A stretch of 15,429 bases of DNA from Oscillospiraceae bacterium (GCA_900770285.1 CAAGJO010000008.1:1-15429), one strand, 5' to 3'. Shown: positions 1 through 9,600, counted from the first letter of the stretch. Translations and numbers: made by a program. Notes: generated by a model from the sequence alone, not told the origin.

Positions 1-13
1 TAATTTTTTCCAT
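1..13 (-). CDS. 5' end of an unidentified gene (partial)
   Basis: Only the first codons (M-E-K-I) are inside the window; the gene continues off the left edge on the minus strand. The start is supported by an AGGAG ribosome binding site at 22-26, 8 bases upstream of the ATG, and by a promoter further upstream. Too little sequence is present to say anything about function. Confidence 0.6.
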
Positions 14-21
14 GCTATCTG

Positions 22-56
22 CTCCTTTCGGGGTGTTTCCCTCTGGATCTATTGTA
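22..56 (-). promoter_or_regulatory. Extended -10 promoter and RBS of the left-edge gene
   Basis: On the minus strand an extended -10 box TGCTACAAT (TACAAT at 51-56) lies upstream of AGGAG (22-26). No good -35 box is seen (TATCAA at 74-79 is a poor match), which is usual for extended -10 promoters. The position just past the terminator at 105-159 suggests a separate transcription unit. Confidence 0.5.
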
Positions 57-104
57 GCATTTTATTTTTGAGATTGATAGGGTATGGGATGGTTGGCGGT
101 TACT

Positions 105-159
105 AAAAAACAGTTCTCCGCTCTATCCGGGCTTTTTGTTCAGCCCGAACAGAGCGGAG
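105..159 (-). terminator. Rho-independent terminator of the surface-protein operon
   Basis: A 9-bp perfect outer stem (116-124 with 151-159, CTCCGCTCT/AGAGCGGAG) continues, after small mismatches, into a GC-rich inner stem (128-133 with 142-147). On the minus strand the hairpin is followed closely by a run of six T (105-110). It lies about 85 bases past the stop codon of the 2455-aa gene and is oriented to end that transcript. Confidence 0.85.
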
Positions 160-242
160 TTTGCTTTGTGTTTAATGTTAATTTGCAAGTTGTCTGAATA
201 TTTTCATTACACGACAAAGTTACTGCTGAAAATTATGTAATG

Positions 243-3200
243 TTAATCGCCGCCACCGGCATAGGATTTAATAAGATTGATAATGTTTTTAACAAAATTG
301 TATCCTGTAATACCGTTTTCGGAACAGCCGAATTTTTCCAGAGCCTTATCCACAAGGTCATCGTTTGAACATGAAGTAAGATCTCTTATCATATCAATCA
401 TTAATTCTATATATCCGTCAATTGCCTTTTCTTCTTCACCAAAACAGTAATCAGCAAAGCAGTCAAGCATCTTTACACGATAATTCACAACATCAACCAG
501 ACCGCTAACATCATTGTACAATTTCATTCCTGCCACAGCTGCTGCACCATAGCCTGCACCGCAAGCTGCTGTCATTGCCGAAGCTGATGACGCGACTTCC
601 GAAATGGATTTTTCAAGAAGAATATAGTACATGCTCTGACACAGCGAATAAGCACTGGATATAAATTCATCAGAAAAACCGCTGTCGATAATAGATTTTG
701 AAAGATTCAGGTCAACAGGCTTGGAGTTTCCTCCGCCGTTAAGTCCACCGGATATCTTGAATACAAAGTGGCTATAATCTTTCAGGTCAGCAATAATATA
801 ACCTGTTCCCTGCCATTCGTTAATTTCAACACGCTTGTCAGGAATAATTACTGTATAACCTGCATTTACGCTGGATTTAATTTCATTATATTCTTCTGAA
901 GTTGTATCTACACTCTTGATAGCTTCATCAAAGTTTTCAGAATTAATGCAGACGAGATTATCACCGTCAGCCATTGCCTTGTCAAGAATTGATGTTGTAC
1001 AGATACCTTCCTGCAAAAGCAGTTCTTCCCAGATAAAGCCTTCATAGTATGATTCCATATAAGCACTGCTGAACATATACTCGTTTCTTGCATCGGTATC
1101 GCCGGTTCTGCTTACACAGTAAACAGTATTGTAGTCGATATCTATCTTGAAATCACCGTTTGTTACTTTTGATGTGTATCCCACCATGTTCTCTTCGGTT
1201 CTTACATCATAAGATGTAACGCCAATCTTTGTATGAGATGAAAATTCCACATTCTTGGCAGCTGCATTAATAAGATTGTTTACATCGCACTGAGCAAAAT
1301 AGAGATTGCCCGCAAATGAAAGATATGAACCAATTATCTGTTCATCGTAATAGTTGGACGCATTTGATTCGTTTACATATTCCTGTGCTTCATTGTAAGC
1401 CTTTTTGAGCTGTACATCTGAAATTCCGCCCACATCAAGATTAATTGCATAAACACTTCCTACGGTCAGATCATCTGTAATGGTCTGTGAAGTACCGCCT
1501 GTCTTTATGGTCATATACAATGTGTGCTTTGTGCCGAGAAGCTTTTCAGAGCCACTTGCAACTGCTTTTCCGTCAATAGAAAGTACAGGTGTGAAATAAT
1601 TATATGCTATCTGGCTTGCTGACATTTCAAATACAGTGCCGCTGCCGGTATTGCCCTCATATGAGAGTGTTACTCTTTTTCCGTAAAGGTCACTGACCTT
1701 ATATTTGCCGAGAGTGGTATTATCTCCCCATTCATCGTCAACACTTATGGTTATCATATCTGCCATTGAATCTGATACTGCGTCAAAGTTCTTTGTTTCA
1801 GCAACAACCTCATATTGGAGCTGGCTTGGAAGAACGGTAAAGCTTTTCTGAATTATTGCTCTTTCATAAGCCTCATCTGTATTATTATAGGAAGTTGAAA
1901 CATCATTTACAAAATTCTTTATATCAGTATCCTGATATTTTTTGTAGATATTATCCAGTTCATTGATACTTTCCGGATTTCTGTTTTCTTCAAGGGCATA
2001 TTCCTTTAATTCAGATGCCTTTATTGCAGTATCAAGTGATACCCATAAACCAAGATCCTTTTTGTCATCATCTGTAACGCCAATCATACTGTACGGCACA
2101 TAAACCTGCACACGAACTTCATCAAACTTAGCTGTTTTTGCAGTACGGTTTATAACTACAGATTTTCCTGAATCATTGATCAATTGACAAGCAGATTCAA
2201 AATCCTGCATTGCCATTAAGGATTTTGCCTGTTCCTCATTAAGACAGACTGTACTTGATTCATAACGTGCAGGTACACCCATGTAACGACAGAGACCTAT
2301 AAGCAAGCTTGCCTGATCCATATCATTTCCACGCTTTAATTCATATGAACCTACTGCACCTCGTCTTGAATTTAAATATGCTTCATATGCAATATTGTTC
2401 GTAACATAAGAATATGCATCAACTACACCGTCAAAGCTATCTGCCAGATTCTTTAAATCATCATTTAACTTCGTCTCAGGTGTTTCCGCAAGGTATTTTG
2501 CCATTTCCTTGCTTCCGACCTCAGCTTCATAGGCTGAGGCTGCTTCAATAGTAAATACAACAGAATCCGTATATCCCGTCTTATCTGTTCCCTCGGCAGT
2601 AAAACTATATTCTCCGACTTGCGCAGGAGTAAATTTGAATACGCCGTTCTCACCGGTTATATTGGTCTTTGTTGTGTTACAATAAAGCTTAAAGCTTACA
2701 AATGGGTATGCGTCAGTTGATGAAAGAGTAATCTCAGTTTCCTGATTTACCTTAACGACCTTTTCAGATGAAACATTGATTTTATGTTTTTCAAGGCTTT
2801 CATATACATATCTTGAAAATTCTGATTCAGTATAATTTCCTGCTTTATCTTCAGCATGAATCTTTATATCTGCATTACCTGCAGATTTTGGAGTAAAGAT
2901 ATAGCAATCGTTTAATTCATCATGTTTCAGCTGTTCCTCGCCGGCATACAAGCTGAGTGAAACTTTTCCGCTGTCATCAGATGATTCAACAGTAATACTT
3001 ACAGGTACTCCGACTTCCCAATATGCAGGAGTAAATGATACATCTCCGATTGTAGGATTTGTTGTATCAAAAGATTTTACCACACTAAAGCTGCATTCTG
3101 CCTCAGAGAAGTTACCGGCATCATCATATGCTTTTACTTTAATAGTATATTCGCCGGGCTCATACTTATCAGGTAAAACAAGCTTTCCGTCTGTATATTC

Positions 3201-6200
3201 AACAGGATTATCATTTATGAAAGCTTCAACCTTTGTAATTCCCACATTATCTGAAATATCATATGTAATTACAGGAGCTTCATCTTTTGCATATTTATCT
3301 TTGGAGGAAGAAATTGATACCGTTGGCTTCTCTGTATCAGCTACAGTAATGGTAAGGGACTTTTCGTTAGTATTTCCCGAACTATCCTCAGCCTTAACAG
3401 TCAGCTTATGACTTCCGGCGGAAAGATTGTTTAAAGTGCAGACAAAAGATCCGGTTTCCACTTCAAGTTTTTCGCCGTTAACATCTGCATAAACGCTCTT
3501 TAATGAATAGTTGTCAGTAACGCTTACAGTCAATACTGCTGTATCACCCATAGCATAGCTGTTTTTATCCTTGGTTATGGTAATACTTGGTCTTGTATTA
3601 TCCACGATCTTAACAACTCTGGATACTTGTCTTGTATTATACGATGTATCAGTTGCCACAGCCTTTATATTGTATTCATAAAGCGAATCTGTTTTAAAGT
3701 AGTATCTGTTATTTTCATCAAGGGCTACAAGCTCGTCGTTAACATATACCTTTAAATCTTTTACTGCAATGTTATCATTTGCTGTTACTGTCATGTATAC
3801 ATTATTAGAATTAACAGAATATGTCGAACTGCATGAAATATTAATACTAGGATCGGTAGTATCCTCTTTAATAACCTTGAGATTTATTTCTCTTGTTCCT
3901 GTATTTCCTGCATCATCAAAAGCCTCTGCTTTGAATTTAACAAGCTTATAACCGTAACTGTTAAAACCATTATCATCAGATGTATAAACATATGTACCAT
4001 CCTCAGACAATTCTTTTTCTTCACCGTCTACATAGAATTTTATAAGATTTACTCCGACATTGTCAGTTGCTGTAACTGTTGCAGTGATTTTTCCGCCGGC
4101 TATTACCTCTGAATTGCTTAGATTAATATTAACATTAGGTTTGTTAATGTCTGCAACACATTTAACAATTCTGGTTACAGTGTATTCATTGCCCCTGTTA
4201 TCCACAGCAGTCGCAGCAAACTCATATTCACCTGTTGCTGTAGGTTTAAACTGATATTTACCATCCTCTGAAAGCTCAATTTCTTCACCATCAAGCTTTA
4301 ATACAAATGATTTAATACCGGTTTGATTGTCGTAGGCTGAAGCTGAAACTTCCATGCTGTTGCCCAGAACAATTGAAGTATTGCAGCTCAGATTAACGCT
4401 TGGTTTAGTTGTATCTTCTCTGAAAGTTACATTTACCGATCTGTTTGAAACAAGGTCTGCATTATCCGTAGCTTTTAATTCAAATTTATAAGTGCCTTCA
4501 GTTTCCGAAGTAAATGTATATTCACCGTTTTCATCAATTTCAACCGGATCACCGTTACATGTAAGAACAACTGATTTAAGTCCGGAAATTTCATCTTTGG
4601 CAGTAGTCTTAATTTTAACGCTCTGTCCGCAGTAAATATATGATGAAGATGCAGAAATTGATATTACCGGAGCAGTATTGTCAATACGAAATGCTCTTTT
4701 TTCCTCGCACATATTTCCGAACCAGTCAAAAGCCTGAACAGTTACCATCTGCTCATCGGAAGAATTGACCACATTGAAAGATACCTTATATCCGTCAGTT
4801 TCATCTGCTATAATGATCTTTTTTGTGCTGCCGTATGAATAGATAACACGATACCATGAAAGCAGTTCTGTATCATTGAAAGATATATCAAAATTCATAG
4901 ATTGACCTGATTTCATGTAAGACGGCGTATCTGAAACCGTCATTTTCAAGGAAGTCTGATCTGTGGGATCATCAATTATTGTAAGGCTGTCTTGTTTAGC
5001 AACCTCTATATTTACAGCTGTTTCTGTTTTCTTTCCGGCAGCAGTAACCGCAACTTTTACGGTATATGTACCCGGCTTTTTGAAAGTATAATATCTTAAA
5101 AGCTCATTGCTTTTTTCAACAGAAACATTTGCATCATCAGTAACACTCCACTCAATATTGGAGATACTGTCATATGTTCCCTTTGCATCTATCCAAACTG
5201 CAACAGGTTTATTTTCAACGGTATTTTTTATTCCGCCGAGTGAAACTCTGAACCCTTCAGCTGTAACAGTCGGTTTCACGCCGTCTTCTGCATAAATTGT
5301 CAAATCATAAAGCACGGGAGTGTTTCCGTCCTGTGACTGAACCATTTCAATATCCGTCTTAATATATCTGCCTTTAAGTCCTGTAAGTACCTGACCGTTG
5401 GATACTTTAACACGGTCATTAAAATCTGTCCCGTTATCACTTGTACTTAAATAAACATTTATATTGGAATTTCCGATGTAATCTGCATTCCATTCAGCCA
5501 AAGACCATGTACAGTTATCTTTGCCGCTGTCATAAACACTACTGCTCCATTTTCCGTTCGGAGCATAATTATTCTGACCTACAACCGTATCGTTGAAATT
5601 AATGATACTTCCCTCGCCCAAGCGATTATAATATGTTAATTTAGTATCATAAGCCAGAACTTCATATCCGCTGTTCTCCAGCATATCAATTTTCAGCGGG
5701 ATTTTGATATTTTCCTTTCCGTCAATTTCAATACTGTTGTGATTCCACGAAAGAGTTGCCGAGCCATCATCATTGTATCTGATACTGTCAGGTGCATTTT
5801 CGCTGTCTTGCATATCAAGATATTCTGATTTTGCTATAGTTGTTGTAAATGTCGCATTACGGCAAGCCAGATTATAGACAGTGTCAGCAAGTACTTTCAT
5901 ATATCTTGAAACATCTTCAACTTTAGGGCAGCATTTATATGAGCCTTTAGTTGTTACAGCTATATCCTGCATTGAAAGCTGCGGATAGCTGCCAAGCTCA
6001 AAGGAAAATATTCTTACACCTTTTTCAGCTGCAAGCTTTGATGTTTCTAATGCCAGCTGCTCATCGCTATAGCTGCTTTCACCGTCAGCTATAAGGAAGA
6101 TAAATTTATCTCTGCTGCTGTTTTCATCAAACATTGACAGGGCAAGAGTAAGTCCGTTTCCAAAGCTGCTTGATCCGCTTCCTGATGTACAGTTATTAAC

Positions 6201-7610
6201 TGCATTTATAAGTTCTGATTTGTTGTCTGTAAGATCAAGCTTTATCCTGCCCAGATCTGAAACGCCAAAACGATCGTTCGGGCCCATAAATCCTAAAATT
6301 TCTATAGCTGTTTCTTTAATCAGACTGTACCAGCCTGAAACACTTCCTGAATTATCCACAAGCAGAATAACATCGCTTCCGCTGCCATGTTCAGTCTTTC
6401 CGTAACCCTTAAAAGTATAATCCAGATCAAGACTATCCCCTGCAGGATTTAAAAGAGTTTTGCTTTGTTTGCTTATTACTTCAAGTCCGCTTTCCTGATT
6501 CAGATTATATGTCTTTTCATAAGCGGAAGCATCTGAAACAGATTTTTCAAGCTTAAGTTGATCATTCTGAACATCAAGTCCCTTATATTCTCCTGATGAA
6601 AAATCTTCCGTTGAAGTATAGTTTACAACCGGTTCGGCCTTAACGGTAATTTTTACAGTATCTTCTGCTGTTGTTCCGTTAATAGCCGCATGCATAGTAA
6701 CAGTATACTCTCCCGGCTTTGCGAATTTCAAAGTCGGCTTTAAAGTATTGCCTGCTGTAACTGACATCAGGTCCTGCTGAGCCGTTTCTGCTGTATAGCT
6801 GATTCTTGCATCTTCATAATTGCATGAACAATCTAAAACAATACTGTCATTTTTATATATTGTTTTATCATCTCCGGCATCGCATACCAATTTGTCAGGT
6901 AAAATATCTTTATGCTCTAAGTTAAGTGATGTACCGTTTATTTCAATCTGTTTTGCATAGATTTCACCTGCAAAATCAATCTTCTTTGCATTAATTGTTA
7001 CTGTGCCGTTCGGAGCATAAATTGCACTGCTCATAGATAATTCAGCACCGTTTATGGTAACATCTCCGCTTTCAGACATAATAACAGCATTTTGATTATC
7101 CTTGCTGCCCTTGGCAGATTCTATGGTTATATCATCGTGTGCAGTTATATTTCCATCGCCGGATATTTCCGTATGGTTAAGCTCAACATCTCCATTCGCA
7201 TAAAAAGAAGATCTATTAAGGTCAATATCCGAACCGCTTATGAACTTATCAGAATCATAATTATAGCTATATTCTGCACTCGCATTGATTAAATCTTTAT
7301 AATCACGAGCTTCGCAGCTGCCATCACTCAGCTGATTTCCTCTGACATTAAATTTATTATTGTCACCGGTGAATTTTATCTCATCTGACGCATAAATATC
7401 ACCGCTTATATTGGCTTCCATTTCATTCAGCACAATAATTCCGTCAGATGCATGCAGCGCAAATGAATAATCATCATAGCTGTATTTATTATCATTCTGC
7501 TCCTTTTCTGCAGCTATTGTTTCAATCGGCAATGCTGTCATAGTAATAATTACCGCCATAGATGCAGCAATCAGTCTTGCAGCAATATGTTTTATATTAT
7601 GTTTAGACAT
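243..7610 (-). CDS. Giant secreted VWA / Ig-like repeat / transglutaminase-like surface protein, 2455 aa
   Basis: A Sec signal peptide (about residues 1-34, Ala-rich end) starts this extracellular protein. Domains in order, rough residues: beta-solenoid-like repeats (50-235, motifs such as YAPNGTVTINA); PKD-like domain (235-330); von Willebrand A domain (410-590) with MIDAS D419-x-S-x-S and D509; a beta-rich region; second PKD-like domain (775-875); about nine Ig-like repeats (880-1690), seven starting with a D-x-x-x-P pattern; transglutaminase-like domain (about 1690-1870); a tail region ending in GGLNGG (2288-2293); and a 162-residue helical C-terminus with a Gly/Ala-rich stretch. In the transglutaminase core the Cys position is D1763 (GNDMDQAS) and the His position appears to be E1831, while D1860 is kept, so transamidation is unlikely. 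There is no LPXTG signal. The ATG overlaps the stop of the upstream gene by 8 bases and has an AAGGAG site. Role inferred: adhesion or binding at the cell surface; the ligand is unknown. Confidence 0.9.
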   Translation of the reverse strand: MSKHNIKHIAARLIAASMAVIITMTALPIETIAAEKEQNDNKYSYDDYSFALHASDGIIVLNEMEANISGDIYASDEIKFTGDNNKFNVRGNQLSDGSCEARDYKDLINASAEYSYNYDSDKFISGSDIDLNRSSFYANGDVELNHTEISGDGNITAHDDITIESAKGSKDNQNAVIMSESGDVTINGAELSMSSAIYAPNGTVTINAKKIDFAGEIYAKQIEINGTSLNLEHKDILPDKLVCDAGDDKTIYKNDSIVLDCSCNYEDARISYTAETAQQDLMSVTAGNTLKPTLKFAKPGEYTVTMHAAINGTTAEDTVKITVKAEPVVNYTSTEDFSSGEYKGLDVQNDQLKLEKSVSDASAYEKTYNLNQESGLEVISKQSKTLLNPAGDSLDLDYTFKGYGKTEHGSGSDVILLVDNSGSVSGWYSLIKETAIEILGFMGPNDRFGVSDLGRIKLDLTDNKSELINAVNNCTSGSGSSSFGNGLTLALSMFDENSSRDKFIFLIADGESSYSDEQLALETSKLAAEKGVRIFSFELGSYPQLSMQDIAVTTKGSYKCCPKVEDVSRYMKVLADTVYNLACRNATFTTTIAKSEYLDMQDSENAPDSIRYNDDGSATLSWNHNSIEIDGKENIKIPLKIDMLENSGYEVLAYDTKLTYYNRLGEGSIINFNDTVVGQNNYAPNGKWSSSVYDSGKDNCTWSLAEWNADYIGNSNINVYLSTSDNGTDFNDRVKVSNGQVLTGLKGRYIKTDIEMVQSQDGNTPVLYDLTIYAEDGVKPTVTAEGFRVSLGGIKNTVENKPVAVWIDAKGTYDSISNIEWSVTDDANVSVEKSNELLRYYTFKKPGTYTVKVAVTAAGKKTETAVNIEVAKQDSLTIIDDPTDQTSLKMTVSDTPSYMKSGQSMNFDISFNDTELLSWYRVIYSYGSTKKIIIADETDGYKVSFNVVNSSDEQMVTVQAFDWFGNMCEEKRAFRIDNTAPVISISASSSYIYCGQSVKIKTTAKDEISGLKSVVLTCNGDPVEIDENGEYTFTSETEGTYKFELKATDNADLVSNRSVNVTFREDTTKPSVNLSCNTSIVLGNSMEVSASAYDNQTGIKSFVLKLDGEEIELSEDGKYQFKPTATGEYEFAATAVDNRGNEYTVTRIVKCVADINKPNVNINLSNSEVIAGGKITATVTATDNVGVNLIKFYVDGEEKELSEDGTYVYTSDDNGFNSYGYKLVKFKAEAFDDAGNTGTREINLKVIKEDTTDPSINISCSSTYSVNSNNVYMTVTANDNIAVKDLKVYVNDELVALDENNRYYFKTDSLYEYNIKAVATDTSYNTRQVSRVVKIVDNTRPSITITKDKNSYAMGDTAVLTVSVTDNYSLKSVYADVNGEKLEVETGSFVCTLNNLSAGSHKLTVKAEDSSGNTNEKSLTITVADTEKPTVSISSSKDKYAKDEAPVITYDISDNVGITKVEAFINDNPVEYTDGKLVLPDKYEPGEYTIKVKAYDDAGNFSEAECSFSVVKSFDTTNPTIGDVSFTPAYWEVGVPVSITVESSDDSGKVSLSLYAGEEQLKHDELNDCYIFTPKSAGNADIKIHAEDKAGNYTESEFSRYVYESLEKHKINVSSEKVVKVNQETEITLSSTDAYPFVSFKLYCNTTKTNITGENGVFKFTPAQVGEYSFTAEGTDKTGYTDSVVFTIEAASAYEAEVGSKEMAKYLAETPETKLNDDLKNLADSFDGVVDAYSYVTNNIAYEAYLNSRRGAVGSYELKRGNDMDQASLLIGLCRYMGVPARYESSTVCLNEEQAKSLMAMQDFESACQLINDSGKSVVINRTAKTAKFDEVRVQVYVPYSMIGVTDDDKKDLGLWVSLDTAIKASELKEYALEENRNPESINELDNIYKKYQDTDIKNFVNDVSTSYNNTDEAYERAIIQKSFTVLPSQLQYEVVAETKNFDAVSDSMADMITISVDDEWGDNTTLGKYKVSDLYGKRVTLSYEGNTGSGTVFEMSASQIAYNYFTPVLSIDGKAVASGSEKLLGTKHTLYMTIKTGGTSQTITDDLTVGSVYAINLDVGGISDVQLKKAYNEAQEYVNESNASNYYDEQIIGSYLSFAGNLYFAQCDVNNLINAAAKNVEFSSHTKIGVTSYDVRTEENMVGYTSKVTNGDFKIDIDYNTVYCVSRTGDTDARNEYMFSSAYMESYYEGFIWEELLLQEGICTTSILDKAMADGDNLVCINSENFDEAIKSVDTTSEEYNEIKSSVNAGYTVIIPDKRVEINEWQGTGYIIADLKDYSHFVFKISGGLNGGGNSKPVDLNLSKSIIDSGFSDEFISSAYSLCQSMYYILLEKSISEVASSASAMTAACGAGYGAAAVAGMKLYNDVSGLVDVVNYRVKMLDCFADYCFGEEEKAIDGYIELMIDMIRDLTSCSNDDLVDKALEKFGCSENGITGYNFVKNIINLIKSYAGGGD

Positions 7611-8835
7611 CTTCTCGACTCCTTTTTCTTAAACTGCATACAACAGATGCCGCTAATGAAAGCAATGAACCTGCTCCGAATAAAGCTCCTAATTTTGAGC
7701 CTGTGTCTGGAGAATTGTCGTCAGAAAGTTTTTGCGGCTGGCTTTCGGATGGTTTTGAACTTGAATTGCTTTCAGTAGTGCTGCTCTGTGCGCTTGAAAT
7801 TTCAGAAACATCAACCGAATTTTGTGAAGATGTGTTTTGTGGAATACTATCTGCAACAGATTCGTCTTTGACGCTTGATTCTGCTATGCTGCTTGTTTCA
7901 ACAGCTGATGAAGAGTCTATATTTACTTCACTAGATGAATCTTCGATTATATTCTCTGAAGAATCATCATTTACTTCACTAGATGAATCCTCAATAACTT
8001 CACTAGATAAATCTTCATCTTCTTCACTGTAAAGTCCGTACTTTGTTTCACATTCCATAGTATTTCCATCAGAAACAGTTGTTCCGTTCCATGTCATGGC
8101 TACAGCATTATCTTTAATGTCAGAACCGTCAACTACATAATCGTTTTCTGTGTTATAAAGATTATCCCAATTTGCAGCCTGGAATATATCCGGTTTTTTG
8201 TCACCGCTGTTAAGAATTCCGTATGCGGTAATGTTCTCACCGGAATCTTTTATGCACCAATTATCAGGTACATCCGTTTCATTCTTTGCAGTTTCGGTTT
8301 TAAAAACATTTCCGTCAGCTTGAATCAAATCAGTTTCAGAACCTGAAAGAGTCGGATCAATAATTATGCGTACTGATAAAAGTACATCAGAACCTGTATT
8401 ATTTTTTGATGAATACTGTACCAAAAGCATGTCCTCTTTAGAAGAATTACCTGTAGTAAGACTTAAGCTTTGAGTAACCTCTACTCCATCAAAATCCTGT
8501 ACAGAAATAATATGTCCGTCATCAGTATTGTAAGGCTTTTCTACAACCTTACCGTCTCCGTAACGATATGTACTTCCATTAATATTAATAGTAGTGTATG
8601 AAGAATAAAACTGTGAATATGTTAAGGTCTCTTTTTCAGAATCACCTGCTTTTTTCAAAGTAAAACTACCGTACGCAGGCTTTTCGCTGTCATCCTGCAC
8701 ACAAACAGTCAAATAATCATTTTTCAATTCACATGCACTGACCTTAGTTGGAAAAATAAATACTGCCGCTGCTGCTGCATTACAAAAAGCCAGAGCTAAA
8801 AATAACGCCGATAAGCGGTTAAATCTTTTTTTCAT
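7603..8835 (-). CDS. Secreted, sortase-anchored surface protein, 410 aa
   Basis: A Lys/Arg-rich N-terminus and a hydrophobic, Ala-rich segment form a signal peptide (about residues 1-35). Residues 36-275 form a beta-rich globular domain that I do not recognise by name; its pattern of extended strands suits a carbohydrate- or protein-binding fold. Residues 275-370 are an acidic Ser/Asp/Glu-rich stalk containing repeats of the EDSSSEV type. The C-terminus carries SPDTG (375-379), a hydrophobic segment and a basic tail (RKRSRE), the three parts of a sortase sorting signal with Ser in place of the usual Leu. It is the first gene of a two-gene unit: its last codons overlap the start of the giant protein. 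A GGGGAG site lies 8 bases before the ATG. Likely cell-wall anchored, perhaps as the tether for its partner (inference). Confidence 0.85.
   Translation of the reverse strand: MKKRFNRLSALFLALAFCNAAAAAVFIFPTKVSACELKNDYLTVCVQDDSEKPAYGSFTLKKAGDSEKETLTYSQFYSSYTTININGSTYRYGDGKVVEKPYNTDDGHIISVQDFDGVEVTQSLSLTTGNSSKEDMLLVQYSSKNNTGSDVLLSVRIIIDPTLSGSETDLIQADGNVFKTETAKNETDVPDNWCIKDSGENITAYGILNSGDKKPDIFQAANWDNLYNTENDYVVDGSDIKDNAVAMTWNGTTVSDGNTMECETKYGLYSEEDEDLSSEVIEDSSSEVNDDSSENIIEDSSSEVNIDSSSAVETSSIAESSVKDESVADSIPQNTSSQNSVDVSEISSAQSSTTESNSSSKPSESQPQKLSDDNSPDTGSKLGALFGAGSLLSLAASVVCSLRKRSREDV
7922..8013. repeat. Short imperfect repeats encoding the Ser/Asp/Glu stalk
   Basis: The 20-base unit TTTACTTCACTAGATGAATC occurs at 7922-7941 and 7970-7989, and a shorter degenerate copy (ACTTCACTAGATAAATC) at 7997-8013. 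The copies lie in frame in the stalk of the 410-aa protein, so slippage between them would lengthen or shorten the stalk without breaking the gene. Confidence 0.7.
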
Positions 8836-8882
8836 TCCTTAAACTCCCCTCTTATTTTAACTAGACATAGCAATGATAATAT

Positions 8883-8912
8883 ATTTTAACACAGAAAAAG
8901 AAGTATTGTCAA
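8883..8912 (-). promoter_or_regulatory. Sigma-A-type promoter of the surface-protein operon
   Basis: On the minus strand a perfect -35 box TTGACA (8907-8912) is followed after 18 bases by TAAAAT (8883-8888). Transcription would start about 40 bases upstream of the ATG of the 410-aa gene. No other good promoter is seen between the two surface genes, so both are probably made from here. Confidence 0.65.
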
Positions 8913-8980
8913 GAAATATTAAGTGGATTAAATGACAATTATTTAAACAAAAATTAATGCAACACTGTACAATCACGACA

Positions 8981-9020
8981 AAAAAAGTACCCATTTGTCT
9001 ATTTTTTTGACAAATGGGTA
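8981..9020 (-). terminator. Rho-independent terminator, minus strand
   Basis: A perfect 12-bp stem (8988-8999 with 9009-9020, TACCCATTTGTC/GACAAATGGGTA) has a 9-base loop. On the minus strand it is followed, one base after the stem, by seven T with a single C-free run (8980-8986 region). It lies upstream of the surface operon promoter and insulates it from transcription coming from the right, either from the beta-propeller gene or from a lost gene in 9040-9640. Confidence 0.75.
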
Positions 9021-9355
9021 AGACGTAAATGTTTTGATTTTATCTGATTACTCTTAAAATTAACTGTGAATATTACAATCAGAATTTTTCAGGTTTAATT
9101 CCAGCAACCCGCGATTTTGCTTACTTATAGCATTCTTCCTGTCTTATGTATAAAAATGTAACTCCCAAAAGTCCAGCTTTTGGGAGTCGGTTCAAACGGC
9201 TGACCCTTTTGTTTCATAATCTGTTTTTTGCAATCGCCGACTTATTTTGCATTACGATAGCCGGTACTCATTTCCTTGACATCAATACCACCGTCTCAAC
9301 ATAAAACGATACCTCCTGATTGATGTCTGAAGAACTGCTTGTTCTAGGGAACATA
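9021..9355. other. Intergenic stretch with hairpins and gene-like remnants
   Basis: No intact gene is seen. At 9162-9188 there is a hairpin with 11-base arms (ACTCCCAAAAG/CTTTTGGGAGT) and a short loop. On the minus strand near 9300-9315 a perfect AGGAGGT site stands 8 bases before an ATG that opens only a six-codon frame, which looks like the start of a gene that has since decayed. I cannot name a parent gene. Confidence 0.4.
9162..9188. terminator. Terminator-like hairpin
   Basis: Perfect 11-base arms (ACTCCCAAAAG at 9162-9172 and CTTTTGGGAGT at 9178-9188) enclose a 5-base loop. Minus-strand sequence beyond it is only moderately T-rich (TTACATTTTTATA), so it could be a weak minus-strand terminator or a remnant of one. 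Confidence 0.4.
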
Positions 9356-9496
9356 TCATATCAAATCGGAAACAAGTCCACTCTCCTGAAAAGTGCAAAA
9401 ACACATCCGTTTTCTGTGGATTTCTTCATCAAAATCAAGGTCTTGTAATTTGAAGTATTCGGGAATAAGCCGATACAATCTATTTGCTGCTATATA

Positions 9497-9526
9497 AAGC
9501 AGGCCGTTCTATTCCGCAGCCTGCTT
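9497..9526. repeat. Inverted repeat (8-bp stem)
   Basis: AAGCAGGC (9497-9504) and GCCTGCTT (9519-9526) can form a hairpin with a 14-base loop. It lies inside the decayed reading frame. On the minus strand the stem is followed by TATATAG, a weak terminator tail at best. Confidence 0.35.
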
Positions 9527-9600
9527 AAAGTCATTCCTCAACGTTGCTTTGCCTGGCTGCAATTCTAATATTGCCTGAATTATTGGGGAATTGCATTTAC

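Noticed and set aside
1700..2560. Active transglutaminase or peptidase in the giant protein
   Set aside because: The aligned Cys and His positions are Asp and Glu; only the Asp of the triad remains, so an enzyme assignment is not supported.
7410..7610. Separate start or frameshift for the giant surface protein
   Set aside because: The ATG at 7608-7610 has an AAGGAG site, gives a clean signal peptide and the frame is unbroken to 243; no internal start is needed.
7703..8032. 109-codon open frame on the plus strand
   Set aside because: It is the antisense of the Ser/Asp/Glu-rich stalk of the 410-aa gene; repetitive codons leave the other strand open. No ribosome binding site and no family resemblance.
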